From NCBI GenBank assembly GCA_015654525.1, contig JAATGT010000179.1, forward strand, positions 1 to 42,733: a DNA stretch of 42,733 bases, read 5' to 3'. The first letter of the stretch is position 1. Each line of letters opens with the position of its first letter. Under the pieces are notes generated by a model. The model saw nothing but the letters and a program-made list of their open reading frames with translations. It was not told the origin of the DNA and did no database searches. Position numbers and translations under genes: made by a program. Positions 1 to 8,516 of the stretch are shown here, piece after piece. The DNA is from Bacteroidales bacterium (GTDB lineage: Bacteria > Bacteroidota > Bacteroidia > Bacteroidales > Paludibacteraceae).

Positions 1-2
1 AG

Positions 3-917
3 ACTGCTCTTTCACTAGGATTTGATGCTTGTGGCATAGCTAAAGCTGAAGAATTAACCGAGGATGCTGCTTTCATGCGGCAGTGGCTAAGCGATGGACA
101 GCATGGCGACTTACAGTATCTTGATCGGAATTTCGAAAAACGAATTGATCCCAGAGAACTCGTTCCGGGCTGTAAATCCGTTGTTGTTACATTATTGAAT
201 TACTTTCCGGATAGGAAACAAAATCCCCGGGCACCACAAATTGCAAAATATGCATACTCAGAAACTGATTATCATTTTGTAATTAAAGCCAAGCTGAGTG
301 AATTAGAAAAAGAGATATGCAAGATCTACGGAGAAGGCTCTGTTTCGTCTAATTATCAACATTCATTTGTCGATTCTGCACCAATTCTGGAACGGCGCTG
401 GGCCGAGCGTGCCGGACTGGGTTGGATTGGAAAAAACATGCAACTGATTCATCCCGGACTGGGGTCTTATGTATTCATTGGCATCCTGTTGCTAAACATA
501 GAGACAGAATACGACTCTCCGATAAAAGCGCGTTGTGGTAACTGCACGCGCTGTATCAACGGATGTCCGACCAATGCTTTAACAGGTGCATCATTAGATG
601 CCCGCCGCTGCATTTCTTATCTTACCATTGAAAGCAAAAAAGAAATACCGAACGAGTTCCAAGACAAACTTTCCGGTTATTCCATCGGATGTGATATTTG
701 TGCAAATGTTTGCCCGTGGAACGCCAAGTGGGCCAGGAAAAATGTCCATTCAGAATTGCATTATAATGCAGAGATATTAGACTGGGATTCGGAGCAATGG
801 GAAGAACTTTCGAAAACCGACTTCAATCAATTCTTCAAAAGCTCGGCCATAAAGCGAGCCGGATATACCAAGCTAAAACAAAATATTCTAGCGAATAAAA
901 AGCAACAAAACCAATAG
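3..917 (+). CDS. queG: Epoxyqueuosine reductase QueG, 5'-truncated by window edge
   Basis: QueG reduces epoxyqueuosine to queuosine at the tRNA wobble position, using cobalamin and two [4Fe-4S] clusters in the cytoplasm. The reading frame is open to the window edge; the codons before the ATG at 75 encode a typical QueG N-terminus (GFDACGIA, then HGDLQYLDR), so that ATG is internal and the real start lies outside. The motif VDSAPILER carries the Asp expected at the active site, followed by GLGWIGKN. Ferredoxin-like cysteine sets follow: CGNCTRCINGCP, a lone Cys in RRCISYLTIE, and CDICANVCPWN. Length and motif order fit the family, and the C-terminus looks complete. The next gene is convergent, with only 7 bp between the stops. 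Confidence 0.95.
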   Translation, partial: TALSLGFDACGIAKAEELTEDAAFMRQWLSDGQHGDLQYLDRNFEKRIDPRELVPGCKSVVVTLLNYFPDRKQNPRAPQIAKYAYSETDYHFVIKAKLSELEKEICKIYGEGSVSSNYQHSFVDSAPILERRWAERAGLGWIGKNMQLIHPGLGSYVFIGILLLNIETEYDSPIKARCGNCTRCINGCPTNALTGASLDARRCISYLTIESKKEIPNEFQDKLSGYSIGCDICANVCPWNAKWARKNVHSELHYNAEILDWDSEQWEELSKTDFNQFFKSSAIKRAGYTKLKQNILANKKQQNQ

Positions 918-924
918 GTATCGA

Positions 925-2298
925 TTACAAAATCACTTTAGCCGTGGTGCCTCCCACATTTACCAAAACAACACCATGTGTGGCTATTGGAATTTTATTA
1001 ACCCCGTCAACAGTTAGTTGTTGTACCAACTTCTGACCGATTGAATTGTATATTTTCACCACCTCTCCTGCATCTGAACTAAAAATAACATTCCCGTTAG
1101 ATGCTGTTATTTTCATTGTTTGAATAGAATTGAGACCCGTTCCCACGGTTGCCACACCGTTTAAAGTTCGGGTTACATCCATCGCCCCGGTACTGGACAT
1201 CAGCAGTATTGCGGTATGATTTCCCTGCACAGTGGGGTTATATGTAACAATAACTTTCGTAGTGGCGATGGAACCGTTTGTTTGCGGAAGGGTATATTGA
1301 GATAAAGAAAACTGATTGGCATCAGTGCCACTTAATGATAAACCCAGATCGGAACTTAAGTTCACAGCTCCAACATTAATCTCCTGTGAGTTTGAATGTC
1401 CTACCGTTGCATTCAGACTCAGATTTGTCATATCAGTGACGGCAAGTGTTGGAACCGGAGTTACACTCCCTGAGCAACTGACAACCTGTGTAGAAGCATC
1501 AACAGATGTTACCTGAATATTTTCATTATAATTATTTACAACCAAACCGGCCTTCAGCCTCACATAAACCGGAGTGTCACTAACTGTCCCGTTCAATGGA
1601 GACAGAATAATCGAACTCGTTGATTGAAATAAATTGCCTGTTCCGGCTGATATTTCATAACTTGCAGATGGAGTTATAGAAATGTTATGAATAAACTGAC
1701 TTCCTCCAACAATAAAGCTCTGCTCCGGGGAAGTTCCACTACCGGATATATATGTAAATCCGCTTAGATTCTGCGGAGTCACCTTTAGCAATGATCCTGC
1801 AGTTAAGGATATGCCACCAATAGCAATGTTACCATTCGGTTTGGTAGTATAAACCCATTTCAAATAGCGTGAACCGGACAATAGATTTGCAAATGATTCG
1901 GTTAAAACAGTGTCCTTTTTTAACGAAACAGCAGTCGTTGAATTATAGGAATGGACGGATGTATACGCAAATCCATCAGGTGATTCCAGTAAATCAAACA
2001 CGCCCGAGAAACTTGTAGGAGGATTAACTCCCGGAATCCATGCTATCTTAAATGATAATACTCCGGGCGTACCGCTAAAATTGAAGATTAAATAGCTTCC
2101 CAATGAACCAAATTTCATTTTAGGTGAACTTGCGTAATCAACTGTACTTAGTTTTGACTGAGTCAAACCCACAACTGAAGTCAAAGGGTTTCCACCATCA
2201 TAAGCAAACGGTAAACTCGCCTGACCGCGCATATCAATGCTTACTAATAACATGATTATTACGCCATAAACTATCTTTAATCTACATTTTGTTTTCAT
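925..2298 (-). CDS. Secreted protein with T9SS type A C-terminal sorting domain
   Basis: I do not recognise a specific function. The protein begins with a signal peptide (hydrophobic core VYGVIIMLLVSI). The middle holds Ser/Thr-rich beta-sandwich-like segments, including one resembling choice-of-anchor/ASPM-type repeats (QEINVGAVNLSSDLGLSLSG, TKVIVTYNPTVQGNHTAIL). The last 70 or so residues (VKIYNSIGQKLVQ, then a C-terminal AKVIL) match the Por_Secre_tail type sorting signal used by the type IX secretion system, so export to the cell surface or medium is expected. I chose the ATG at 2298 over a TTG two codons upstream. It follows the XRE gene by 12 bp and is probably in the same transcript. 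Confidence 0.8.
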   Translation of the reverse strand: MKTKCRLKIVYGVIIMLLVSIDMRGQASLPFAYDGGNPLTSVVGLTQSKLSTVDYASSPKMKFGSLGSYLIFNFSGTPGVLSFKIAWIPGVNPPTSFSGVFDLLESPDGFAYTSVHSYNSTTAVSLKKDTVLTESFANLLSGSRYLKWVYTTKPNGNIAIGGISLTAGSLLKVTPQNLSGFTYISGSGTSPEQSFIVGGSQFIHNISITPSASYEISAGTGNLFQSTSSIILSPLNGTVSDTPVYVRLKAGLVVNNYNENIQVTSVDASTQVVSCSGSVTPVPTLAVTDMTNLSLNATVGHSNSQEINVGAVNLSSDLGLSLSGTDANQFSLSQYTLPQTNGSIATTKVIVTYNPTVQGNHTAILLMSSTGAMDVTRTLNGVATVGTGLNSIQTMKITASNGNVIFSSDAGEVVKIYNSIGQKLVQQLTVDGVNKIPIATHGVVLVNVGGTTAKVIL

Positions 2299-2310
2299 GT
2301 TCAATAGAAT

Positions 2311-2523
2311 TCATTTTCTTTCAGGTTGATATTCAAGAATGTCAGCCGGCTGACAATCGAGCACTTTACATATTGCTTCCAGCGTACTAAAACGAATTGC
2401 TTTTGCCTTACCAGTTTTTAATATGGATAAATTAGCCGGAGTAATATCCACCTTCTCCGACAAGTCGTTAAGAGAGATCTTGCGTCGAGCCATCATTACA
2501 TCCAAATTTACTATTATAGGCAT
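2311..2523 (-). CDS. XRE-family (Cro/CI, YozG-like) small HTH regulator
   Basis: A 70-residue protein made almost entirely of one helix-turn-helix: ISLNDLSEKVDITPANLSIL is the HTH, and STLEAICKVLDCQPADIL is the following helix pair seen in the YozG-like group. It is expected to bind an operator as a dimer, probably controlling its own operon. It lies 21 bp downstream of a DUF2975 membrane protein. The DUF2975-plus-YozG pair is common in Firmicutes and Bacteroidetes, so the two probably act together. The ligand or signal is unknown. Confidence 0.88.
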   Translation of the reverse strand: MPIIVNLDVMMARRKISLNDLSEKVDITPANLSILKTGKAKAIRFSTLEAICKVLDCQPADILEYQPERK

Positions 2524-2544
2524 ATTTCTTAATCTTTAAAACAA

Positions 2545-3201
2545 TTATATAGTAAGATCCTGTTCTTCTTTGATCTCTATACCTATTCTCAGAATTTCGT
2601 TCATTATCAGAATAACCACTCCCATAACAATAGGACTAAAATCAATGACCTTGGCATACGAAAATCTGTAGTGAGACAGATCCACCATTGATTGCGCCGA
2701 ATAAATATTGATAGCCTGAAGTAGCGTCCCCAATATCCCCACAACAAGCAATATTATTCCAATACGCTGAATCCGCTTCAGATTTTTCCGATCAAAGACC
2801 TCTGAATTTTGGAGAGACTTTACGATTTTGACGACCAAAAATGGTATCCATATTCCTAAAACCAAAGTCATTAAAACCAATAAAGAATATACAACTTGTA
2901 ATGCTTTCCACCATATAGGTTTATCAAGTAAGGACTGAACTAACACCGTCATGTTATTCGGACGAATCAATACTTTTTCACCTGTTTTGAGGTTTATTTC
3001 TGAATCTTCCAGATAATTGTAATTTTTTGAAACCACATCCAACAGGATAAAATCATCCGTTTTCTCTTTGTGATCCAGTTGATATTTTGCAATAGTCATA
3101 CCATACCTGACACCCTCAATAAAAGGCAAGATGGCACCCTGATAGACACTTCCAAAAAAAACTATCAACAAAACCACACACAAAGTTTTTATCCTCTTCA
3201 T
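2545..3201 (-). CDS. DUF2975 inner-membrane protein
   Basis: A 218-residue integral membrane protein with four predicted segments: an N-terminal one (TLCVVLLIVFFGSVYQ), one around residues 95-125 (VYSLLVLMTLVLGIWIPFLV), one near 150 (IGIILLVVGILGTLLQAI), and a last one (VIDFSPIVMGVVILIMNEIL). An extracytoplasmic loop lies between the first two. The layout and the short motif FDRKNLKRI before the third segment match DUF2975. Function is not established; members are nearly always next to a small XRE regulator, as here. It is first in a reverse-strand set of three genes. No clean TAnnTTTG box was found upstream, only the near match TACTTTG. Confidence 0.82.
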   Translation of the reverse strand: MKRIKTLCVVLLIVFFGSVYQGAILPFIEGVRYGMTIAKYQLDHKEKTDDFILLDVVSKNYNYLEDSEINLKTGEKVLIRPNNMTVLVQSLLDKPIWWKALQVVYSLLVLMTLVLGIWIPFLVVKIVKSLQNSEVFDRKNLKRIQRIGIILLVVGILGTLLQAINIYSAQSMVDLSHYRFSYAKVIDFSPIVMGVVILIMNEILRIGIEIKEEQDLTI

Positions 3202-3603
3202 TATTTATAGTGCAAGATTTACAAGTAGTTTAAAATACAAAGTAAGATATATTTTTTTGAATATCAAAATTAATTTGTTGTTTCTCGATAAATACAAATC
3301 AGGGTTTGGATTTTCAATACCTGATTGTCATTCTATGCTGGATTATAAATATGACTATAAATAAACTCCGACATATTAAATGCTGTGTTAGTCATTAAAT
3401 CATAACAAAGACCAGAAGTATATCTGCTAACTCATCCTATATTTTTCAAAATTCATCACTCTGTTTATTCAATAACAGAAATAAATAATTACTTTTGCAA
3501 GCTTTTTCTTATCAATTATAAGAATCTAATTCATTTACATCTATAAATATCAAACAATCCAATTCATTTACATTTTGTACACATTCAAAAACAAGTAATA
3601 GAA
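3202..3603. other. 402-bp divergent intergenic region
   Basis: AT-rich spacer between the divergent DUF2975 and decarboxylase genes. It contains the candidate promoter at 3490-3497 and two perfect copies of AATTCATTTACAT, at 3528-3540 and 3561-3573, in the presumed decarboxylase leader. The 33-bp spacing, about three helical turns, would suit a dimeric regulator, but this is only a guess. No reading frame worth reporting. Confidence 0.5.
3490..3497 (+). promoter_or_regulatory. Candidate Bacteroidetes -7 box for decarboxylase gene
   Basis: TACTTTTG followed by C fits the Bacteroidetes consensus TAnnTTTG. It lies about 107 bp before the decarboxylase ATG. No good TTG -33 element is visible at the usual distance, so this is a moderate call. 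Confidence 0.45.
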
Positions 3604-4995
3604 ATGAAAAATAAATATATTGATCTTATTGAGCAAAGTTTTGAATTTCCAAACGAAGAGTTCAACATTGTAGAAAACGAATTGGAATGGTGTGGAGTTC
3701 CACTCATGGATATAATAAAACAATATGGAACTCCCTTACGCATATCATATCTACCTAAAATAGCGCAGAATATACAAAAAGCACGTCGTATGTTTAATGT
3801 AGCAATGGCCAAGGTTGACTACAATGGCGACTACAACTACTGCTATTGTACAAAGAGTTCACACTTCTCTTTTGTGATGGAAGAAGTTTTAAAGCAAGGG
3901 GTTCATTTGGAGACATCCTCTGCATTTGACATCAATATAATGGAGTCATTACATGAACAAGGATTACTCAAAGCAGACACATTCATTATATGTAATGGTT
4001 TTAAACGACCTCAATATGTTGAAAACATTCAGAATTTAATGCGTCAGGGATTTACAAATGTTACTCCTATACTTGATAATAAATTTGAATTAGACTTATT
4101 TCTAAAAGATTTCGACATTAAGTTTAATGTTGGTATGCGTATTGCCGCAGAAGAAGAACCGAAGTTTGACTTCTACACTTCCCGTTTAGGAATTCGTTAC
4201 AACGACATCATTCCGTATTATACCAAGCACATTGCAAACAATCCACAAGTGGAACTTAAAATGTTACACTTCTTCATCAACACAGGAGTAAAAGACACTG
4301 CTTATTATTGGAATGAATTAAATAAAGCGGTTAACCTGTATTGCGAACTAAAAAAGAAATGTCCTCAACTGGACAGTTTAAATATTGGCGGCGGCTTCCC
4401 TATTCAGACACACCTGGACATGGTGTACGACTATGAATATATGGCAGAAGAAATTGTGGCACAAATAAAAACAATTTGCACACAAAACGGAGTTCCGGAA
4501 CCTCATATTTTTACTGAATTCGGATCGTACACTGTAGGTGAAAGTGGAGCCATGCTTTATTCTATTGTGAACCAAAAGAAACAAAATGATCGTGAGTTGT
4601 GGAATATGATTGACAGCTCATTTATGACCACCTTACCTGATACCTGGGCAATCAATCAACGCTATGTTTTTCTGGCCATAAACAATTGGGATTCGGAATA
4701 TGAGCGTGTAAACTTAGGTGGACTGACTTGCGATAGCGAGGATTTTTATAATGCGGAAGTCCATTCAAATGCCGTGTTTCTTCCCAAGATGAATGAAGAT
4801 CGCGAACAATACATCGGATTCTTCCACACCGGAGCCTATCAGGAATCGCTGAGTGGATTCGGAGGTATTCAGCATTGCTTAATCCCTGCCCCTAAATTGG
4901 TGATTATTGATCAGGATGAAGATGGTGAGTATTTTACAAAACTATTTGCCAAAGAGCAAAGCTATAAATCCATGTTGAAGATTTTGGGATACTAG
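3604..4995 (+). CDS. Group IV PLP-dependent decarboxylase, arginine-decarboxylase-like
   Basis: A 463-residue fold-type III (alanine racemase-like) decarboxylase. It should use PLP to decarboxylate a basic amino acid, giving agmatine or another polyamine precursor in the cytosol. The PLP-binding lysine is probably K84 in YCYCTKSSHF; the glycine-rich phosphate-binding segment is SLNIGGGFP; the C-terminal catalytic cysteine is C376 in LTCDSED. It is much shorter than classical SpeA (about 630 residues) but resembles the roughly 465-residue proteins called arginine decarboxylase in Flavobacteria and Bacteroidetes. Substrate cannot be settled from sequence: ornithine, carboxynorspermidine and diaminopimelate enzymes share the fold. 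It stands alone, without other polyamine genes nearby. Confidence 0.8.
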   Translation: MKNKYIDLIEQSFEFPNEEFNIVENELEWCGVPLMDIIKQYGTPLRISYLPKIAQNIQKARRMFNVAMAKVDYNGDYNYCYCTKSSHFSFVMEEVLKQGVHLETSSAFDINIMESLHEQGLLKADTFIICNGFKRPQYVENIQNLMRQGFTNVTPILDNKFELDLFLKDFDIKFNVGMRIAAEEEPKFDFYTSRLGIRYNDIIPYYTKHIANNPQVELKMLHFFINTGVKDTAYYWNELNKAVNLYCELKKKCPQLDSLNIGGGFPIQTHLDMVYDYEYMAEEIVAQIKTICTQNGVPEPHIFTEFGSYTVGESGAMLYSIVNQKKQNDRELWNMIDSSFMTTLPDTWAINQRYVFLAINNWDSEYERVNLGGLTCDSEDFYNAEVHSNAVFLPKMNEDREQYIGFFHTGAYQESLSGFGGIQHCLIPAPKLVIIDQDEDGEYFTKLFAKEQSYKSMLKILGY

Positions 4996-5428
4996 CTTAG
5001 ATATAAGCAATAATTATTAATTGAATAAAATCATGACACAATCAAAAAATATTGTACCCTCAAACTTAAACTGTACAAAGATTACAGTGTGAATTATTGC
5101 ATAAATTTTCATAGATTTGAAAGATAGAAGAAGCATATACAGGAAAGATAGAGGAAGGATAGAGCTAAGAAAAAAAATAAATGAAATAATATGCATATTG
5201 AAAACTAATAAATATACAATATCAAAAAAACTTACAAGTCGCTATTAACGAACTAAGAAGAAGTTATTAATGTCGTATAATTAAATCAGGAGGAGAACAA
5301 GAATAAAACATTATATCATAGACATCACTTGCATCCTTTTTCATTCGCTAAATTTATAAATAGAAGCCCTGTAATCCTTATATAAAATCCAAAGTCAGAT
5401 CCAGATCATTACTTCTTTGTCCTATCAT
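4996..5428. other. AT-rich intergenic spacer
   Basis: About 430 bp with no supportable gene. Short purine-rich GAAAGATAGA-like repeats occur around 5118-5165. The only clear structure is the terminator that follows. Nothing else is seen. Confidence 0.5.
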
Positions 5429-5430
5429 AA

Positions 5431-5460
5431 AAAAAGTTGCAATATATCTTGCAACTTTTT
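5431..5460 (-). terminator. Bidirectional-looking intrinsic terminator after ogt
   Basis: A perfect 12-bp inverted repeat, AAAAAGTTGCAA and TTGCAACTTTTT, with a 6-nt loop. The A-rich and T-rich outer arms give a U-tract in either direction. It lies about 60 bp beyond the ogt stop and could also end transcripts from the decarboxylase side. Confidence 0.8.
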
Positions 5461-5521
5461 TATTTTATCAAGATAACTCAAAAAATCCAAGCTATCTATT
5501 GAGTGATTGGGAGTATCAATA

Positions 5522-6022
5522 CTATTTCTTTTTTTCGTAGTCCAACATCTTCTTCTTACAATCAAGTCCCCAACGAAAACCGCCCAAACCGCCATCGGTA
5601 CGAATAACACGGTGACAAGGGATGAGGTAAGCAATAGGATTTGCACCAATGGCTGTCCCCACAGCACGTACAGCTTTGGGACGTCCAATGGCTTCAGCAA
5701 TTTGAGCATAAGTAGCAGTTTTGCCTGCAGGAATCCGTTGTAAAGCACGCCAAATAGATAGTTGAAAATCGGTTCCAATCGGATTTAATAGTGGTTTTTG
5801 TCCTTCTTCAAAGATCTTGCGTGCAAGGCGAATAGCTTTTGCATCATCCTGACGAAAATCAGTCTCAGGAAAACGATTATCCAAATCGGCATAAGCGCTT
5901 TCTTTGCTCTCGGGGAAAATCAAGGCACAAATACCATCGTTAGAAAAAACAATACAGCATTCTCCGAAAGGAGTTTGTGCAAAACCAAAGGACGGTTCAG
6001 AAAGAGGAGGTAATTGTCTCAT
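5522..6022 (-). CDS. ogt: Methylated-DNA--protein-cysteine S-methyltransferase
   Basis: Suicide DNA repair enzyme that moves the alkyl group from O6-alkylguanine to its own cysteine. The active-site motif IPCHRV puts the acceptor at C136. The Arg-finger helix KAVRAVGTAIGANP (R119) and the preceding helix-turn-helix (PAGKTATYAQIAEAIG) are intact. The N-terminal about 75 residues form the ribonuclease-like domain typical of Ogt/MGMT. At 166 residues it is normal length and lacks the regulatory domain of Ada. It is monocistronic, with its own terminator; a candidate -7 box lies 115 bp upstream. Confidence 0.95.
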   Translation of the reverse strand: MRQLPPLSEPSFGFAQTPFGECCIVFSNDGICALIFPESKESAYADLDNRFPETDFRQDDAKAIRLARKIFEEGQKPLLNPIGTDFQLSIWRALQRIPAGKTATYAQIAEAIGRPKAVRAVGTAIGANPIAYLIPCHRVIRTDGGLGGFRWGLDCKKKMLDYEKKK

Positions 6023-6410
6023 AGATGCGTACGATTTTTATTGTATAGAAAAATGAAAGTTATTAGGTTTTGGATAATTTATTGTAAAATAATTATCTAA
6101 TGCTAGATCTTAATATAAAGTCAACTACATTTGTTGCAAATTTACATATAATAATCTAGCGTTGTTCTAAGTATGACGAAAATAAATCAAACAGCTGTAG
6201 TTTGTCTATTTCCGCATGATTTGCAACTTACCAGATTTCTCTAAACCCTCAAACAAATAAGAAGAACTGATTCTTTAGATTGAATATAACTGACAAAAAA
6301 AATATATTTCTGAGAATAATAGAAGATCAAATAGCTTTATAAAGGCATCATAAGTGCAAGCTTTGATAAAAGAAACGCATAAATTAAACACAAATTAAAC
6401 AATATTGTTT
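6023..6410. other. Divergent intergenic region upstream of ogt
   Basis: About 390 bp between divergent genes. It holds the candidate ogt promoter at 6137-6144. No TAnnTTTG match was found close to the start of the forward glycine-rich gene. No gene or repeat seen. Confidence 0.4.
6137..6144 (-). promoter_or_regulatory. Candidate -7 box for ogt
   Basis: Read on the reverse strand the sequence is TAAATTTG followed by C, a full match to TAnnTTTG. It lies 115 bp before the ogt start. A -33 TTG is not evident. Confidence 0.35.
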
Positions 6411-7346
6411 ATGAAAAAGAACATTTTTATAAGCTGCTTAGTATCACTCAGCCTGCTTACAAGCATCTCAGCACAAACCAGTACCTCAAAATGGCAATCA
6501 ACACCTATCTCTATTGATGGAAATGGAGATGACTGGGGAACACTACCACGTTTTTTCAACTCTGAAGCCAATGTAAAATATGAATTCAGAAATGATGCTC
6601 AGAATATTTATATTATTTTGAAATCAGCTGACAGAGCTACGCAAATGCAACTAACGATGGCTGGATTCAGTGTGAAGCTGAAAGTAAAAACATCACCTCC
6701 TACTAAAGTTAGTATCACTTTTCCAGCTATAAAGATGAGTGGAATGCCCCCTATGACAAACACTCAACAGGACAGAACAGATAGATTGGAGACTCAAACA
6801 GATAAACTGGAAGATAAAACAGCTACAAATCCTGAATTTATGCCTAAAGACACAGCCATACTGGACGGTTTTGTATATTCAAAAGGGAAAACCACATCAA
6901 ATAATGATGATAATGAGAGTATTTGCTTTGCTAAAAGTAAACCAAATCAGGAACAAACAACTTATGAAATCCGGATTCCTCTTCGCGAGATATACGGCAA
7001 AGATTATGCATTGGAAACTGTGAGCACAACCCCTTTTCAACTACAAGTGAGCATCAATGAACTTTCTCAAAAGGGCAAAAAAGGAGCGAAAGGACAAATG
7101 GGACGAGGAGGAAGATCTGGTGGAATGGGTGGCGGTAGACCCGGTGGAATGGGTGGTGATATGGGCGGCGAAGAAATGGGTGGCGGAGGCCCAGGTGGAG
7201 ATATGGGCGGAGGAGGAATGCCAGGAGGAGGCGGTGACATGCCTGATGGAGAAATGAGTAGCGAAGTACAGACAGGAGGAAGTAACAGTTCTTCTATGAA
7301 TCGTAAAAGCTTTAGTATTGAGTTCAAATTATCAACTAAACAATAA
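6411..7346 (+). CDS. Secreted protein with CBM9/DOMON-like domain and Gly/Met-rich tail
   Basis: The ATG at 6411 opens a standard signal peptide (MKKNIFISCLVSLSLLTS, then ISAQ); a TTG two codons upstream is less likely. Residues about 25-85 (ISIDGNGDDWGTLPRFFN, then NIYIILKSADRATQMQL) resemble the CBM9-like/DOMON sandwich found in Bacteroidetes surface proteins. A second conserved strand block follows (TTYEIRIPLREIYG). From about residue 220 the chain is low-complexity: roughly 50 residues of GG, GGM and GGGG steps with scattered Asp/Glu, then a short Ser-rich end. Extracytoplasmic location is likely; ligand and function are unknown. It appears monocistronic. Confidence 0.72.
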   Translation: MKKNIFISCLVSLSLLTSISAQTSTSKWQSTPISIDGNGDDWGTLPRFFNSEANVKYEFRNDAQNIYIILKSADRATQMQLTMAGFSVKLKVKTSPPTKVSITFPAIKMSGMPPMTNTQQDRTDRLETQTDKLEDKTATNPEFMPKDTAILDGFVYSKGKTTSNNDDNESICFAKSKPNQEQTTYEIRIPLREIYGKDYALETVSTTPFQLQVSINELSQKGKKGAKGQMGRGGRSGGMGGGRPGGMGGDMGGEEMGGGGPGGDMGGGGMPGGGGDMPDGEMSSEVQTGGSNSSSMNRKSFSIEFKLSTKQ

Positions 7347-7427
7347 GTTTTGATATACCATTTGTCCCAATTCTCCAAACTTCATCTAAAAAAGATTTAA
7401 GGCTGTCAGATAACAATAGGAAAATGT

Positions 7428-8516
7428 TTATTCAATTATGCTTAACAAAGTTTCTTTTCGCAGCACTTTATTACTTGATGAATAGCAGAAAGCCGGAACA
7501 TAGAAGATTTGTTTGGGAAATTCGTACTTCGTGAGCAGCTTATGAAGCTTGGCATTTAATTCTGCTTCCTGTTGAGGGATGTAGTTCTCTGACTCGATAA
7601 CCAACACCACTTTATTTTCCAACACGTCGTCAGGGATTGACCAAATAAAATAGCTGGAGGGAATGATTCCTTCCAGTTTTTTTTCAACTTGCTCTGGATG
7701 AATTTTAATGCCACCGGAATTAATGGCCGAATCGGCACGCCCTAACCAACGAAATGAGTTCCTGCCAATCAATTCCACCACATCATTAGTTTGAATCTCT
7801 TCTTTCAACAAATAAAGTGCCTTTATAGTAAGACATTCCCGCTTATCTTGCCGGATTGTAACTCCTTCCAAAATAGTAAAATAATCTGATTTATCTTTTC
7901 CATTAAACCGTCGTAAGGCAATATGTGAGCAAGTTTCGGTCATGCCATACGTTTCGAACAATTCGGAAGGTATGTTTTCCGAAAGTTGTTCCAGCTTACT
8001 TGTCACCGGACTTCCACCTACAATAATTTTACGAACCGATACTTTTCGAAGGCTTTCAGCCGAATGAAAAAGCTGATAAGGTGTAATGGCGGTAAAATCA
8101 ACGGAAGTATGCAGGTCTTCAAACGGATTGGCCGACGGAGCAATAGTAATCAAATTAAAACCACTCACCATAGCCCGTACCAACATCATCTTGCCGGCAA
8201 TGTACGAAGCCGGAAGACAAAGCAACGCAACACTTTCGGCATGCAAGTCAAAGAATTGGTTGGTCATTCGGGCCGAATTCAGCATACTTTGCTTGGGAAG
8301 TTGAATGCTTTTGGGTTTACCTGTAGAACCTGAAGTATGAGCAAAGACAAAATCGGAATCATTAAACCAGCTTTGCAGAAAATGATAAATAGCATTGCGC
8401 CAAGAATCTTGCGGTTCATCAATAAAATGAAGTTGCTCGAAATTGCTTCGGGTGTACAGTGTCCCGTTGAGACGGATCGTTTCTTTTCTCATCACAATAG
8501 CGGGTTTAAATTCCAT
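7428..8516 (-). CDS. menE: o-Succinylbenzoate--CoA ligase MenE
   Basis: Adenylate-forming ligase that activates o-succinylbenzoate to its CoA thioester for MenB. The AMP-binding P-loop is FAHTSGSTGKPKSI; the second signature is ETYGMTETCSH; the C-terminal hinge WLGRADSAINSGGIKIHPEQVE is present and includes the conserved Asp. At about 360 residues it is shorter than E. coli MenE, as is usual for Bacteroidetes. The start is uncertain: the ATG at 8516 lies inside menC and follows a GAGG, while the ATG at 8492 shares its A with the menC stop (TGATG), a classic coupling overlap. It is last in the reverse-strand men locus. Confidence 0.93.
   Translation of the reverse strand: MEFKPAIVMRKETIRLNGTLYTRSNFEQLHFIDEPQDSWRNAIYHFLQSWFNDSDFVFAHTSGSTGKPKSIQLPKQSMLNSARMTNQFFDLHAESVALLCLPASYIAGKMMLVRAMVSGFNLITIAPSANPFEDLHTSVDFTAITPYQLFHSAESLRKVSVRKIIVGGSPVTSKLEQLSENIPSELFETYGMTETCSHIALRRFNGKDKSDYFTILEGVTIRQDKRECLTIKALYLLKEEIQTNDVVELIGRNSFRWLGRADSAINSGGIKIHPEQVEKKLEGIIPSSYFIWSIPDDVLENKVVLVIESENYIPQQEAELNAKLHKLLTKYEFPKQIFYVPAFCYSSSNKVLRKETLLSIIE

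Noticed and set aside
4996-5428. Possible small RNA or riboswitch after the decarboxylase gene
   Set aside because: AT-rich with only short purine repeats; no stable fold other than the ogt terminator.
7067-7378. Reverse-strand proline-rich frame opposite the glycine-rich tail
   Set aside because: A mirror of GGN codons on the other strand (CCN); no signal peptide or homology.
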